This document shows positions 15,196 to 24,317 of a stretch of DNA of 64,000 nt, piece after piece. Position 1 is the stretch's first letter. Every line of letters starts with the position of its first letter. The stretch is taken from the NCBI GenBank assembly GCA_021801705.1, contig JAJYXP010000019.1, positions 1 to 64,000 of the forward strand. The letters run 5' to 3'. Both the position numbers and the translations under genes were made by a program. Under the pieces are notes generated by a model that saw only the letters and a list, made by a program, of their open reading frames with translations, did no database searches and had not been told where the DNA came from. The DNA is from Pseudomonadota bacterium (GTDB lineage Bacteria > Pseudomonadota > Gammaproteobacteria > Burkholderiales > Sulfuricellaceae).

Positions 15196-17034
15196 ATGGT
15201 ACGCCACATCAAGTCGATATTTAAAAGCGGCGAGCGCCTGCCTTGGTGGCGGAGCCTGTCGGTCAGGCTGGGAGCCGGCGTACTGGCCGTGCTGTGCCTG
15301 GCGCTGGCCACCTTCGCGTTATTGCTTAACCATCTCGAGGAGCGCCGCTTTCTGCAGCGGCACACGGAGCACGCCGGACAGGCGGCCGCCATGGTGGCCC
15401 ATTCGTTGTCGCAGCGCATGCTGGCGGGCGGCGACGCGGCGGTGTGGCGGGATGTGACGGACTTGTCCGAGGAGCTGCGCCGCGCCGTCGGCGCCGCCCG
15501 CATCCAGGTCTTGAGCCGCGAGGGGCGGGTCAGGACGGCGACCGGAACGCTCGAATCCCCCCGCCAGTATAGGCTGCAAGACAAGGAGTGCGCCCGGTGC
15601 CATGAGGGCGCCATGCGTTCGTTTCCTTCCGCCACTGAATTCCATGCCGCAGACGGCAGCCGCCTGCTGCGCGTCATCAGCCCGATTCCCAAGCAGCCTG
15701 CCTGTGTCCGCTGCCATAGCCAGCCCGAGACGTTCCGCGGCATGATCGCAATCGATTTCGATCTCGCGCCGGCGGAACGTGCGGCGGCGCAACGGAACTG
15801 GCTGATGCTGGCGATCTCCGCCGCCTCCGTCCTGGCGATGCTGTCCCTCGTCGTGTTGCTGTTGCGCTACCTGGTGCACAAACCCGTGCGCGCCCTGGCA
15901 GAAGCGGCGTCCGCGATCACAGGGGGAGACATGGGCACGCGGATCCCGGTGCGGCGGAGCGACGAACTCGGGCTGCTGGCCAGGAGTTTCAACCAGATGG
16001 CGGCGAAGATCGAAGAGCAGATGGAGGAGATGAAGCACTCCAATAGTGAGCTTGGCCTGCTCTACGCCATCATGGTGGAAGCCAGCCGCAGCCTGCACAT
16101 GACGGATGTGCAGGCCATCGTGCTCATGATTCTGCGCGACCGGCTCCCGCTAAGCATGCTGGTGTTCTGCGTGGAAAGCGGCAAGGAAGGGTGGTGTTGC
16201 AGCGTGGCCGGATCGGGCGGCGATGAGCCCTACGTCTGCGGGACCGGGAGCATGGAGGAATGCCCGGCGCTGGCGCGCATTCCTCAAAAGCTGGTAGCCG
16301 ATGCCTGCGCGCAGCGGATAGAAATGCAATATTCGATCGAGGGGCAATGGTATTTCGTGATTCCCTTCTTCGACGGCGAGCGCTTGACGGGGCTGCTGGC
16401 GGGCTACGGCTTTGCGGCGGAGACCCTTCCCATTCTGGACGACAAGCTGCTCCGCAATCTGTCGGCGCACATCGGGCTCGCCCTGGAGAATGCCCGCCAC
16501 TACACAGATGCCATCACCGATGGGCTGACCGGTTTGCGCGCCAAGAACTACGGCTTTGCCCGCCTCAACGAAGCGATCCACTACGCGGAACGTCATGCGG
16601 TTCCGCTCGGAATATTGATGCTGGACCTGGATCACTTCAAGGCCGTCAATGACAACTATGGACATCAGGCGGGTGACCGCGTGCTGCGGGAAATCAGCGC
16701 GCGTCTGCTGAACCGGGCGCGCAAGTCGGACATCCTGGTGCGCTACGGCGGCGAGGAATTCATGATGATTCTGCCCGATGCCGATGCCGTGAAGCTGGCG
16801 GAAGCGGCAGAAGCTGTCCGGTCTTGCGTAGCCGCCTCTCCGGTCGTGATCGGCCAGGAGAATATCCCGCTGAATGTTACCGTCAGCGTGGGCGGCGCCT
16901 TGTTGCGCAGCGGCGAGAGCCGGGCCGAGGACATCATCGGACGGGCCGATCAGGCACTTTACCGGGCCAAGGAGTCGGGGCGGAACCGGGTGGTCATCGA
17001 CGATGATGAGCGCGATGTTTCCCGTGCGGGCTGA
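15196..17034 (+). CDS. Diguanylate cyclase with periplasmic dihaem c-type sensor domain
   Basis: 612 residues: membrane helix about 23-45, a periplasmic domain of about 155 residues with two haem-binding sites (CARCH 132-136, CVRCH 170-174), membrane helix about 202-225, HAMP about 226-278, a GAF-like region about 290-440 and a GGDEF domain. The active loop is GGEEF (518-522) with RKSD (509-512) as inhibitory I-site, so c-di-GMP synthesis with product feedback is expected. AGGG precedes the ATG. Covalent haem outside the membrane suggests sensing of redox state or a gas such as NO or oxygen. It is divergent from the cytochrome locus, so it may tie that locus to c-di-GMP; this is inference. 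Confidence 0.88.
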   Translation: MVRHIKSIFKSGERLPWWRSLSVRLGAGVLAVLCLALATFALLLNHLEERRFLQRHTEHAGQAAAMVAHSLSQRMLAGGDAAVWRDVTDLSEELRRAVGAARIQVLSREGRVRTATGTLESPRQYRLQDKECARCHEGAMRSFPSATEFHAADGSRLLRVISPIPKQPACVRCHSQPETFRGMIAIDFDLAPAERAAAQRNWLMLAISAASVLAMLSLVVLLLRYLVHKPVRALAEAASAITGGDMGTRIPVRRSDELGLLARSFNQMAAKIEEQMEEMKHSNSELGLLYAIMVEASRSLHMTDVQAIVLMILRDRLPLSMLVFCVESGKEGWCCSVAGSGGDEPYVCGTGSMEECPALARIPQKLVADACAQRIEMQYSIEGQWYFVIPFFDGERLTGLLAGYGFAAETLPILDDKLLRNLSAHIGLALENARHYTDAITDGLTGLRAKNYGFARLNEAIHYAERHAVPLGILMLDLDHFKAVNDNYGHQAGDRVLREISARLLNRARKSDILVRYGGEEFMMILPDADAVKLAEAAEAVRSCVAASPVVIGQENIPLNVTVSVGGALLRSGESRAEDIIGRADQALYRAKESGRNRVVIDDDERDVSRAG

Positions 17035-17129
17035 CCCGGAAAAAACTGTCCTCTGGCCAGCGCTTTTTTGTGTTGCGGATGGTTCGGTGGCAAACTAGCC
17101 GCTTTTCCAGCTATTTTCGGCCTTTTTCC

Positions 17130-18374
17130 GTGCGTCCTTTCGAGCTTTTTGTCGGTTTGCGTTACACCCGTGCCAAGCGGCGTAACCATTTTATTTCCTT
17201 TATTTCCCTGGTTTCCATGCTGGGCATTGCGCTGGGCGTCGCCGCCCTGATCGTGGTGCTTTCCGTGATGAACGGCTTTCAGAAAGAGCTGCGCACCCGC
17301 ATCCTGGGGGTGGCGGCGCACATACAGATCAGCGGCGCGAATAACACCCTGGCCGATTGGCAACAGGTGTCGGCGGTAGCGGCCAAGCATCCCGAGGTAA
17401 CCGGCGCGGCCCCCTATATCATGGCGCAGGGGCTGTTGTCCTATGATCAGACGGTGCAGGGCTCGGTCGTCCGCGGCATCCTGCCGGCGTTGGAGGAAAA
17501 GGTGTCGGATCTGGGCGGCAAGATGAAAGCCGGGCGGCTGGAAAGCCTGCGCGCCGGGGAGTTCGGCATCGTGCTCGGAGCCGAGCTGGCCAGGACGCTG
17601 GCGGTATCGCTGGGCGACAAGGTGGTGGTGATCGCGCCCCAGGGTCGGGTCACGCCGGCCGGCATCATGCCGCGCCTGAAACAGTTTTCCGTGGTGGGCA
17701 TTTTCGAGGCCGGCATGTACGAATACGATGCCGGGCTGGCATTGATTCATCTGGATGATGCGGCAAAGCTTTACGGCATGGGCGACCGCGTTTCCGGCGT
17801 GCGGCTCAAGCTCAAGGACATGTATCGCGCGCCGCAGGTAGGGCGTGAGCTGTCGGCCCTGTTTGGCGACGATTTCTATATCAGCGACTGGACGCGGCAG
17901 CACGCCAACTTCTTCCGCGCCATCCAGATCGAAAAGAACGTGATGTTCATCATCCTGCTGCTGATCGTCGCGGTGGCGGCGTTCAACATCGTTTCCACCC
18001 TGGTGATGGCGGTCACCGACAAGCAGGCCGACATCGCCATCCTGCGCACGCTCGGTGCTTCGCCCGCCAGCATCATGAAGATTTTCATTGTCCAGGGCAC
18101 CCTGATCGGGGTGATCGGGACGCTCATCGGCGTGGCCGGCGGCGTGGTGCTGGCGCTCAACATCGACGTGGTGGTGCCGGCGATCGAGCGGCTCTTCGGC
18201 GTGCATTTTCTGGCCAAGGACGTGTATTACATCAGCGAGCTGCCTTCCGACCTGCAATTGCCCGATGTCGCGGTGATCGCCGCCGTATCTTTTGTCCTCA
18301 CCCTGCTGGCGACGCTCTATCCGAGCTGGCGGGCCTCGAAGACCAACCCGGCGGAGGCGTTGAGATATGAGTAA
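17130..18374 (+). CDS. lolC: Lipoprotein-releasing ABC transporter permease LolC/LolE
   Basis: The GTG at 17130 gives an N-terminus (MRPFELFVGLRYTRAK) in register with LolC/LolE; earlier starts at 17070 or 17079 add a basic stretch not typical of the family. 414 residues with one N-terminal membrane helix, a periplasmic MacB-like domain, and three C-terminal helices (FIILLLIVAVAAFNIVS, LIGVIGTLIGVAGGVVL, VIAAVSFVLTLLATL). LolCDE extracts mature lipoproteins from the inner membrane and hands them to LolA. The ATPase lolD is separated from it by a restriction-modification pair. I cannot separate LolC from LolE; betaproteobacteria often have one hybrid permease. Confidence 0.9.
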   Translation: MRPFELFVGLRYTRAKRRNHFISFISLVSMLGIALGVAALIVVLSVMNGFQKELRTRILGVAAHIQISGANNTLADWQQVSAVAAKHPEVTGAAPYIMAQGLLSYDQTVQGSVVRGILPALEEKVSDLGGKMKAGRLESLRAGEFGIVLGAELARTLAVSLGDKVVVIAPQGRVTPAGIMPRLKQFSVVGIFEAGMYEYDAGLALIHLDDAAKLYGMGDRVSGVRLKLKDMYRAPQVGRELSALFGDDFYISDWTRQHANFFRAIQIEKNVMFIILLLIVAVAAFNIVSTLVMAVTDKQADIAILRTLGASPASIMKIFIVQGTLIGVIGTLIGVAGGVVLALNIDVVVPAIERLFGVHFLAKDVYYISELPSDLQLPDVAVIAAVSFVLTLLATLYPSWRASKTNPAEALRYE

Positions 18375-18421
18375 GGGGGCGGGAGTGAGGAGCGAAGTCA
18401 AAAGCGATGCGGGGGTTGTTA
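18366..18421 (+). repeat. Left copy of imperfect direct repeat flanking the restriction-modification pair
   Basis: The stretch from TATGAGTAAGG through GATGCGGGGGTTGTT matches 20908-20963 at about 80 percent. It overlaps the end of lolC and supplies the start codon and first 18 codons of the methyltransferase gene. Confidence 0.75.
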
Positions 18422-19947
18422 CACCTCATTTATTACCCCGCACCCCTCTCCAACTGGAAAATTGCCAGCCTCGAATCGAGAAGGCACGCCTTGAGGCATC
18501 TTCCCAGCTTAACCCCGGTAGACGCGCGGATTTTGGCCAGTTCATGACGCCCCGCTGTACTGCGGATTTTATGGCGGGGCTTTTCGATTTGTCTAATTGC
18601 TCATCCATCCGGCTTCTCGACGCCGGTGCTGGGGTCGGGTCACTGACAGTCGCTTTTTTGGAAAAGGTGAGAAAATCCAAGCTACGGATATCTGATGTTT
18701 CGGTTACATTGTATGAGCTCGACGATCTTCTGGTTTCTTACCTTGCCGAGGAAATCGAGACTTATCGGCAGTTGCTCTCCGATGGCGGAATAAAGTTTTC
18801 TGCCGACTTGGTCCGAAGCGATTTTATTGAAAGCGCCATCAACCAAATTCAGTTCGGAATGGCAGAAAAATTTAATTTCGTCATCCTTAATCCGCCTTAC
18901 AAAAAGATTAATAGTAATTCTCGCCATCGGCACTTGCTTCGTCAGGTCGGAATCGAAACGGTTAATCTGTATTCGGCTTTTGTTGCGCTAGCCTTGGCGT
19001 TGACGGACACTGGCGGCCAAATCGTTGCCATCATTCCCCGCAGCTTCTGCAATGGCCCCTATTACCAACCATTCCGTGAATTCATTCTCGCGCGCGCGGC
19101 GATCCGGCATATGCATCTGTTTGCCTCGCGCGACAAAGCTTTCAAGGACGACAAAGTATTGCAGGAAAACGTCATTATCCTGCTAGAGCGCGGCGGCCAG
19201 CAGGGTGACGTGACGGTTTCCACATCAACCGACGACAGCTTTTCCGACTATACGACTCATGTTTACCCGTTTGACCAAATCGTTTTTCCCGGTGTCGCCG
19301 AGCGCTTTATTCACGTTCCAACCTCCCCGGAACATAACTCCATGGCGCTGTCCCCGGTCTTTTGCTACTCGTTGGCGGACATTGGCGTCGAGGTGTCGAC
19401 CGGGCCGGTTGTCGATTTCCGGGTTAGGGAGCATCTGCGCGAAATGCCGGAGACGGGTGCCGTTCCCTTGCTCTATCCCGGCCATTTCACCGGGCTATCC
19501 ATCGAGTGGCCGAAGCCGGGGATGAAGAAGCCCAACGCGCTGATGCGCCACCCGGAAACCGACAAGTTGCTTTACCCGAACGGTTTCTATGCCGTTGTGC
19601 GGCGTTTCTCGTCCAAGGAGGAAAAGCGCCGCATCGTGGCGAGCATGGTTTGCCCGGATGTGTTCGACACGCCTCTTTTGGGTTTTGAAAACCATCTGAA
19701 TGTTTTCCATCAGCGCAAGCAAGGTTTGCCGGAAGATCTGGCGCGGGGCCTGGCGGTGTTCTTGAACTCCACGGCAATTGACGAGTGTTTCCGCCGGTTT
19801 AGCGGGCATACCCAGGTCAACGCGACCGACTTGAGGCTGATGAAGTACCCTGGCCGTGATGCGCTGATTGCGCTTGGCCGCTGGGCGAAGGAGCAGGAAA
19901 ATCTGTCGCAGGAACGGATCGATGCAAAACTGGAAAGCATGGTATGA
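18367..19947 (+). CDS. DNA adenine methyltransferase of a BsuBI/PstI-type restriction-modification system
   Basis: 526 residues: FGQFMTP near 57-62, S-adenosylmethionine motif LDAGAGVGSLT (84-94) and catalytic motif NPPY (175-178), the gamma order of Eco57I-like N6-adenine methyltransferases. It pairs with a BsuBI/PstI endonuclease gene (ATGA overlap), so CTGCAG or a related site is the likely target. The ATG lies within the 3' end of lolC (8-base overlap). The first 18-25 residues come from the direct repeat that also encodes the start of lolD, and no other good start exists before Met60. The 5' half is visibly richer in A/T than its neighbours, consistent with transfer. Confidence 0.9.
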   Translation: MSKGAGVRSEVKSDAGVVTPHLLPRTPLQLENCQPRIEKARLEASSQLNPGRRADFGQFMTPRCTADFMAGLFDLSNCSSIRLLDAGAGVGSLTVAFLEKVRKSKLRISDVSVTLYELDDLLVSYLAEEIETYRQLLSDGGIKFSADLVRSDFIESAINQIQFGMAEKFNFVILNPPYKKINSNSRHRHLLRQVGIETVNLYSAFVALALALTDTGGQIVAIIPRSFCNGPYYQPFREFILARAAIRHMHLFASRDKAFKDDKVLQENVIILLERGGQQGDVTVSTSTDDSFSDYTTHVYPFDQIVFPGVAERFIHVPTSPEHNSMALSPVFCYSLADIGVEVSTGPVVDFRVREHLREMPETGAVPLLYPGHFTGLSIEWPKPGMKKPNALMRHPETDKLLYPNGFYAVVRRFSSKEEKRRIVASMVCPDVFDTPLLGFENHLNVFHQRKQGLPEDLARGLAVFLNSTAIDECFRRFSGHTQVNATDLRLMKYPGRDALIALGRWAKEQENLSQERIDAKLESMV

Positions 19948-20912
19948 GTGAACGCAAAAACATTGACGATGCGTTGAAAATCCTTGTTGCGCTTGGCTTC
20001 CCGCGTGCGCAGCAGAATGAGCGTTCCGCTCTTTGCCTGTTGGCCTTGGTAAATCTCATGCCAGGCAAGTCATGGCGGCAGGCCGATAACCCGCTGATCG
20101 GCATTACGCCGATGATGGAATTCAGTCGTGACCACTATGGGACGGCTTACAAACCGAACACGCGGGAAACGTTCCGTCGTCGGACGGTACACCAGTTTGT
20201 CGATGCCGGGATGGCGACTCCCAACCCGGACAAGCCGTCGCGTCCTGTCAATAGCCCGAAATTCGTTTATCAGATTGAACCGGAGGCGCTTGCCTTGCTG
20301 CGGACTTTTGGCACGAAGGCATGGGCGAAGAAACTGGCGGCATACCTCTCGATCCGTCAAACGCTAGTCGCTCGGTATGCGAAGGCACGGGATTTGAATC
20401 GCGTCCCGGTGAAAATCACATCCGGTAGCGAAATTCAATTAAGCCCAGGCGAACATAGCGAGCTGATCAAGGCGATTATCGAAAAATTTGGCCCGCGTTT
20501 TGTGCCAGGGGGCATCCTGATCTATGCTGGGGATACCGGCGATAAATGGGGTTACTTCGATCATACCCTGTTGGCCAGGCTGGGCGTGACCGTGGATGCA
20601 CATGGCAAGATGCCGGATGTCGTAATCTATTATCCTGACCGTAATTGGCTGCTTCTGGTCGAATCGGTCACCAGTCACGGCCCGGTCAATGGAAAACGCC
20701 ATGACGAGCTGGCCCGGCTGTTTGCCGGTTCGTCTGCCGGGCTGGTTTATGTGACGGCTTTCCCTTCCCGCGCGCTCATGGCCCGTTACCTCGGCGAAAT
20801 TGCCTGGGAAACTGAAGTGTGGGTGGCAGAGGCTCCCTCTCACCTCATTCATTTCAACGGCGACCGATTTCTTGGGCCCTATGAGAGCTCCGATGGAGGG
20901 GTTACTTTATGA
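19944..20912 (+). CDS. Type II restriction endonuclease, BsuBI/PstI family
   Basis: 322 residues. The C-terminal part has the family signature: [12 protein letters not shown], then [11 protein letters not shown], then [14 protein letters not shown] and KRHDEL, which include the acidic residues and lysine expected of the nuclease centre; the N-terminal half is the helical specificity part. It cuts DNA unmethylated by the upstream partner. Start overlaps the methyltransferase stop, and its own stop overlaps the lolD start by 4 bases (ATGA), so the essential lolD is translationally downstream of the nuclease. No controller (C) protein gene is present. Confidence 0.92.
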   Translation: MSERKNIDDALKILVALGFPRAQQNERSALCLLALVNLMPGKSWRQADNPLIGITPMMEFSRDHYGTAYKPNTRETFRRRTVHQFVDAGMATPNPDKPSRPVNSPKFVYQIEPEALALLRTFGTKAWAKKLAAYLSIRQTLVARYAKARDLNRVPVKITSGSEIQLSPGEHSELIKAIIEKFGPRFVPGGILIYAGDTGDKWGYFDHTLLARLGVTVDAHGKMPDVVIYYPDRNWLLLVESVTSHGPVNGKRHDELARLFAGSSAGLVYVTAFPSRALMARYLGEIAWETEVWVAEAPSHLIHFNGDRFLGPYESSDGGVTL

Positions 20913-20963
20913 GTGAGGAGGCAAGAGTGATGAGTGAGGTAAAAAGCGGTGCGGGGGTTGTTG
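20908..20963 (+). repeat. Right copy of imperfect direct repeat flanking the restriction-modification pair
   Basis: The stretch from TATGAGTGAGG through GGTGCGGGGGTTGTT matches 18366-18421. It contains the start codon of lolD, so it probably represents the original lolC-lolD junction. Confidence 0.75.
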
Positions 20964-21724
20964 CCTCTCACCCCTCATACGACCTTTCATGCGCTTCAGC
21001 GCATAGAAAGTCGGAGCACCCTTGTGGTGCTCCCCTCACTCCTCATGGAACCGTCCTTTCCTGTACCGATCTGCACAAGGTTTTCCACCAGGGCAAGGTC
21101 GAAGTGCCGGTGCTGCTTGGCGTCAACCTGAAAGTCGCGCGCGGCGAACGGGTGGCGATCGTCGGTGCTTCCGGCTCCGGCAAAAGCACGCTGCTGCATT
21201 TGCTGGGCGGGCTGGACGAGGCCACGTCGGGTGAAGTGCGCATCATGGAACGCAACGTCCGGGAATTGAGCGAAGCCGAGCGCGGCCGGCTGCGCAATCG
21301 GTCGCTCGGCTTCATCTACCAGTTCCACCACCTGCTGCCGGAGTTTTCCGCGCTTGAAAACGTCGCCATGCCGCTCCTGATCCGGGGCATGAAGCCGGAC
21401 GCGGCATATGCCCAGGCGGCGGAAATACTGAACCAGGTCGGCCTCGGACACCGCCTTGCCCATACCCCAGGCGAGTTGTCGGGCGGCGAACGCCAGCGCG
21501 CCGCCGTGGCGCGTGCCCTGGTGACTCGCCCGGCCTGCGTGCTGGCGGATGAGCCGACCGGCAACCTCGACCGCCATACCGCGGAAGGGGTGTTCGACCT
21601 GATGCTGGAACTGAACCGGGAACTCGGCACCAGCTTCGTCATCGTCACCCATGACATGGAACTGGCAGCACGGGCGGAGCGGGTGCTGCGTCTGGTGGAC
21701 GGAGTGCTGGAAAAACAGTTCTGA
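20909..21724 (+). CDS. lolD: Lipoprotein-releasing system ATP-binding protein LolD
   Basis: 271 residues; the ABC ATPase proper starts near residue 50 ([15 protein letters not shown]). Walker [10 protein letters not shown], LolD-typical [14 protein letters not shown], signature LSGGERQR and Walker [12 protein letters not shown] are all present. It powers lipoprotein release by LolC/E. Normal LolD proteins lack the first ~48 residues, which here are translated from repeat DNA: the direct repeat ([18 protein letters not shown]) and a palindromic repeat at 20976-21016. No other in-frame ATG lies between residue 8 and the ATPase. Translation is coupled to the restriction endonuclease gene. Confidence 0.93.
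   Translation: MSEEARVMSEVKSGAGVVASHPSYDLSCASAHRKSEHPCGAPLTPHGTVLSCTDLHKVFHQGKVEVPVLLGVNLKVARGERVAIVGASGSGKSTLLHLLGGLDEATSGEVRIMERNVRELSEAERGRLRNRSLGFIYQFHHLLPEFSALENVAMPLLIRGMKPDAAYAQAAEILNQVGLGHRLAHTPGELSGGERQRAAVARALVTRPACVLADEPTGNLDRHTAEGVFDLMLELNRELGTSFVIVTHDMELAARAERVLRLVDGVLEKQF
20976..21016 (-). repeat. REP-like palindromic repeat inside the 5' end of lolD
   Basis: Its reverse complement matches 37716-37756 in nlpD at 37 of 41 positions. The core is a stem of the form ATGCGCT...AGCGCAT. It is translated in frame as part of the extra N-terminus of LolD. Confidence 0.75.
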
Positions 21725-21779
21725 GCGCTGAGGAAAACGCGCGCCTTCTCAGGATCTCACGCTCAGGACTTCTTTTATC

Positions 21780-24134
21780 ATGCGCAGCAACATTCTCGCC
21801 TTTGTCCTCGGTGTCTGGCTGTTGCAGCAGCAGGCGGCGCTGCCGGGCCTCGCCTGGGCCGGCCTGCTGCCGCTGCTGTGGCTGTCGGGCAGGTTCGTGC
21901 CCGGCGGTTTCCCCCTTTTTAGATCGGTACTGGTCAAATTCGTTTTGTTCGGTCTCGGGTTTTTCTGGGCTGCGTTCATGGCGCAACAGCGTCTTGCCGA
22001 TGCGCTGCCGTCAGCCTGGGAGGGGCGAGATGTGCAGGTTGTCGGCGTGGTGGCCGCATTGCCTGTGGCTACGGAGCGCGGCATGCGCTTCGAGTTCGAC
22101 GTCGAGCGCGTAAAAACCCTCGATGCCGTCGTGCCGCGCCATATCCAGCTTACGGCTTACAGCAGCGGCTTCGGCAAAAAATCGGTGAAGGCCGCGCCAC
22201 CCGACTTCCACGCCGGCGAGCGCTGGCAGTTGACGGTGCGCCTCAAGCGTCCCCACGGCAACGCCAATCCGAACGGCTTCGATTTCGAGGGGTGGCTGCT
22301 GGAGCGCAACATCCGCGCCAGCGGCTACGTGCGCCAGGATGAAGGCAACCGCCGCCTGGCCGGGCGCGTTTACCGAAGCGGCTACCTGGTCGAAATGCTG
22401 CGCGAGGGCGTGGCGCGGCGGTTTCGGGATGTATTGGGCGAGCGTCCCTACACGGGCGTGCTCAAGGCCCTGGCTATCGGCGAGCAGAACGCCATTTCAG
22501 CGCAGCAATGGAAGGTGTTCCTGCGCACCGGGGTGAACCACCTGATGAGTATCTCGGGGCTGCATGTCACCATGATCGCCAGCCTGGCATACATTCTGGT
22601 ATACGGCCTGTGGCGGCGCAGTTCATTTCTTACCTTGCGCCTGCCGGCACGCAAGGCCGCCGTCCTGGCAGGGGCGCTGACCGCGCTGGCCTATGCGCTG
22701 TTGTCTGGCTTCGGCGTGCCGACCCAGCGCACCCTGTACATGCTGTCGGTGGTGGCGGCGGCGCTATGGCTGGGGCGCGCCAGTTCAGCCTCTGCGGTGC
22801 TGGCGCTGGCCTTGCTGGCGGTGGTCGTATTCGACCCGTGGGCGGTGTTCGCTCCCGGCTTCTGGCTGTCGTTCGGCGCGGTGGGGGTGATCATGTATGC
22901 CGGCGCCGGGCGCCTCAAGCGGCCGCACTGGCTGCGCGAGTGGGGGAATGTGCAATGGGCTGTGACGCTGGGGCTGGTGCCGTCCCTGCTGCTCATGTTC
23001 CAGCAGGTGTCTCTGGTTTCGCCGCTGGCCAACGCATTCGCGATTCCCGTCATCAGCCTGGTGGTGGTGCCGCTGACCCTGGCGGGCGCTATTCTGCCGC
23101 TCGATTTTCCGCTGCTGCTGGCGCACCAGGTGATGGCGTGGTGCATGGCCGCGCTGGAATGGCTTGGCCGAATGCCCGAAGCGGTATGGCAGCAGCACGC
23201 GCCGCCGGTGTGGACGGTATTGGCGGCGGCGCTGGGCATACTCTGGCTGCTGCTGCCGCGCGGTTTCCCTGCACGCTGGCTGGGCGCGGCAGGGCTGGCG
23301 CCGATGTTCATGGTGCTTCCGCTGCCGCCCGGCAAGGGCGAACTGCGGCTGGCCGTGCTGGATGTCGGGCAGGGGCTGGCGGTAGTGGCGCAGACCCAAA
23401 AGCATGCGCTGCTCTATGATACCGGCCCGCGCTACACCGCCGATGCGGACAGCGGCAGTCGCATCGTCGTGCCCTATTTGCGCGCCGCCGGCATCAAGCG
23501 GCTCGACGGGCTGATCGTGACGCACGACGACAGCGATCACAGCGGCGGGGCGGTTTCGGTGCTGGATGCTGTCCCGGTCGGCTGGCTGGCTTCCTCGCTG
23601 CCGGCCGGCAGCCCGATTCTGCCCCATGCCGGAAAGTCGCTTCCCTGTTTCGCCGGGCAGTCCTGGGAGTGGGACGGGGTCCGCTTCGAGATGCTTCATC
23701 CAGGCTTGGAAAGCTACGCCGACGAGCGCCTCAGAAACAACGCGCGCGGTTGCACGCTGAAAATCACCTCGCCCTACGGCAGCGTGCTTTTGCCCGCCGA
23801 CATCGAGCGCGAATCCGAGGCGGAAATTCTCGCGCGCAGCCCCGGCGCCCTGGCCGCCACGCTGCTGGTGGCGCCGCATCACGGCAGCAAGACATCTTCC
23901 ACCGAGGCGTTTATCCGCCAGGTCAATCCGTCCATCGTGATTTTCACCGCCGGCTACCGCAACCACTTCGGCCATCCCAAGCCGGAGGTGGTGGCGCGCT
24001 ACCGGGCACTGGGCAGCCGGCTCTATCGTTCCGACCGGGACGGGGCAGTGCTGCTGAGTTTCGAGCGGCAGAGCGGGGTAACGCTGCGAACCTGGCGCCA
24101 GGAGCGCCGGCGTTATTGGCAAGATTCTAATTGA
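21780..24134 (+). CDS. comEC: ComEC/Rec2 DNA-uptake channel protein
   Basis: 784 residues: short N-terminal membrane part, an OB-fold-like domain, the competence domain with many membrane helices (LMSISGLHVTMIASL, LSGFGVPTQRTLYML), and a C-terminal metallo-beta-lactamase domain (DVGQGLAVV, VTHDDSDHSGGA, APHHGSKTSS). ComEC moves single-stranded DNA across the inner membrane in natural transformation. Length and domain order are complete, so the gene looks functional. It follows lolD after 55 bases. Natural competence also needs type IV pilus parts, and a GspE/PilB-like gene lies at 55081. Confidence 0.95.
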   Translation: MRSNILAFVLGVWLLQQQAALPGLAWAGLLPLLWLSGRFVPGGFPLFRSVLVKFVLFGLGFFWAAFMAQQRLADALPSAWEGRDVQVVGVVAALPVATERGMRFEFDVERVKTLDAVVPRHIQLTAYSSGFGKKSVKAAPPDFHAGERWQLTVRLKRPHGNANPNGFDFEGWLLERNIRASGYVRQDEGNRRLAGRVYRSGYLVEMLREGVARRFRDVLGERPYTGVLKALAIGEQNAISAQQWKVFLRTGVNHLMSISGLHVTMIASLAYILVYGLWRRSSFLTLRLPARKAAVLAGALTALAYALLSGFGVPTQRTLYMLSVVAAALWLGRASSASAVLALALLAVVVFDPWAVFAPGFWLSFGAVGVIMYAGAGRLKRPHWLREWGNVQWAVTLGLVPSLLLMFQQVSLVSPLANAFAIPVISLVVVPLTLAGAILPLDFPLLLAHQVMAWCMAALEWLGRMPEAVWQQHAPPVWTVLAAALGILWLLLPRGFPARWLGAAGLAPMFMVLPLPPGKGELRLAVLDVGQGLAVVAQTQKHALLYDTGPRYTADADSGSRIVVPYLRAAGIKRLDGLIVTHDDSDHSGGAVSVLDAVPVGWLASSLPAGSPILPHAGKSLPCFAGQSWEWDGVRFEMLHPGLESYADERLRNNARGCTLKITSPYGSVLLPADIERESEAEILARSPGALAATLLVAPHHGSKTSSTEAFIRQVNPSIVIFTAGYRNHFGHPKPEVVARYRALGSRLYRSDRDGAVLLSFERQSGVTLRTWRQERRRYWQDSN

Positions 24135-24158
24135 GGTATGATTCTATAAACGGCTATT

Positions 24159-24290
24159 GGAACCGCCAAGACGCCAAGATCGCCAAGAAATGCAGCCGTT
24201 ACAGGATGCTTGCTGATCATCCATAGTCTGATTCGGCTCACTCGGCCTTTTCTTCGCCATTACTTGGCGTCCTTGGCGTCTTGGCGGTTC
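24159..24290. repeat. Hairpin repeat with CCGCCAAGACG arms between comEC and relA
   Basis: Left arm 24159-24192 and right arm 24259-24290 are inverted copies built from short units (CCGCCAAGA, CGCCAAGA) around a spacer of about 65 bases. A single arm with the same flanks occurs at 11066-11103. Confidence 0.75.
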
Positions 24291-24317
24291 AACTGCTTTT
24301 TATGGGATGAATCAGGT

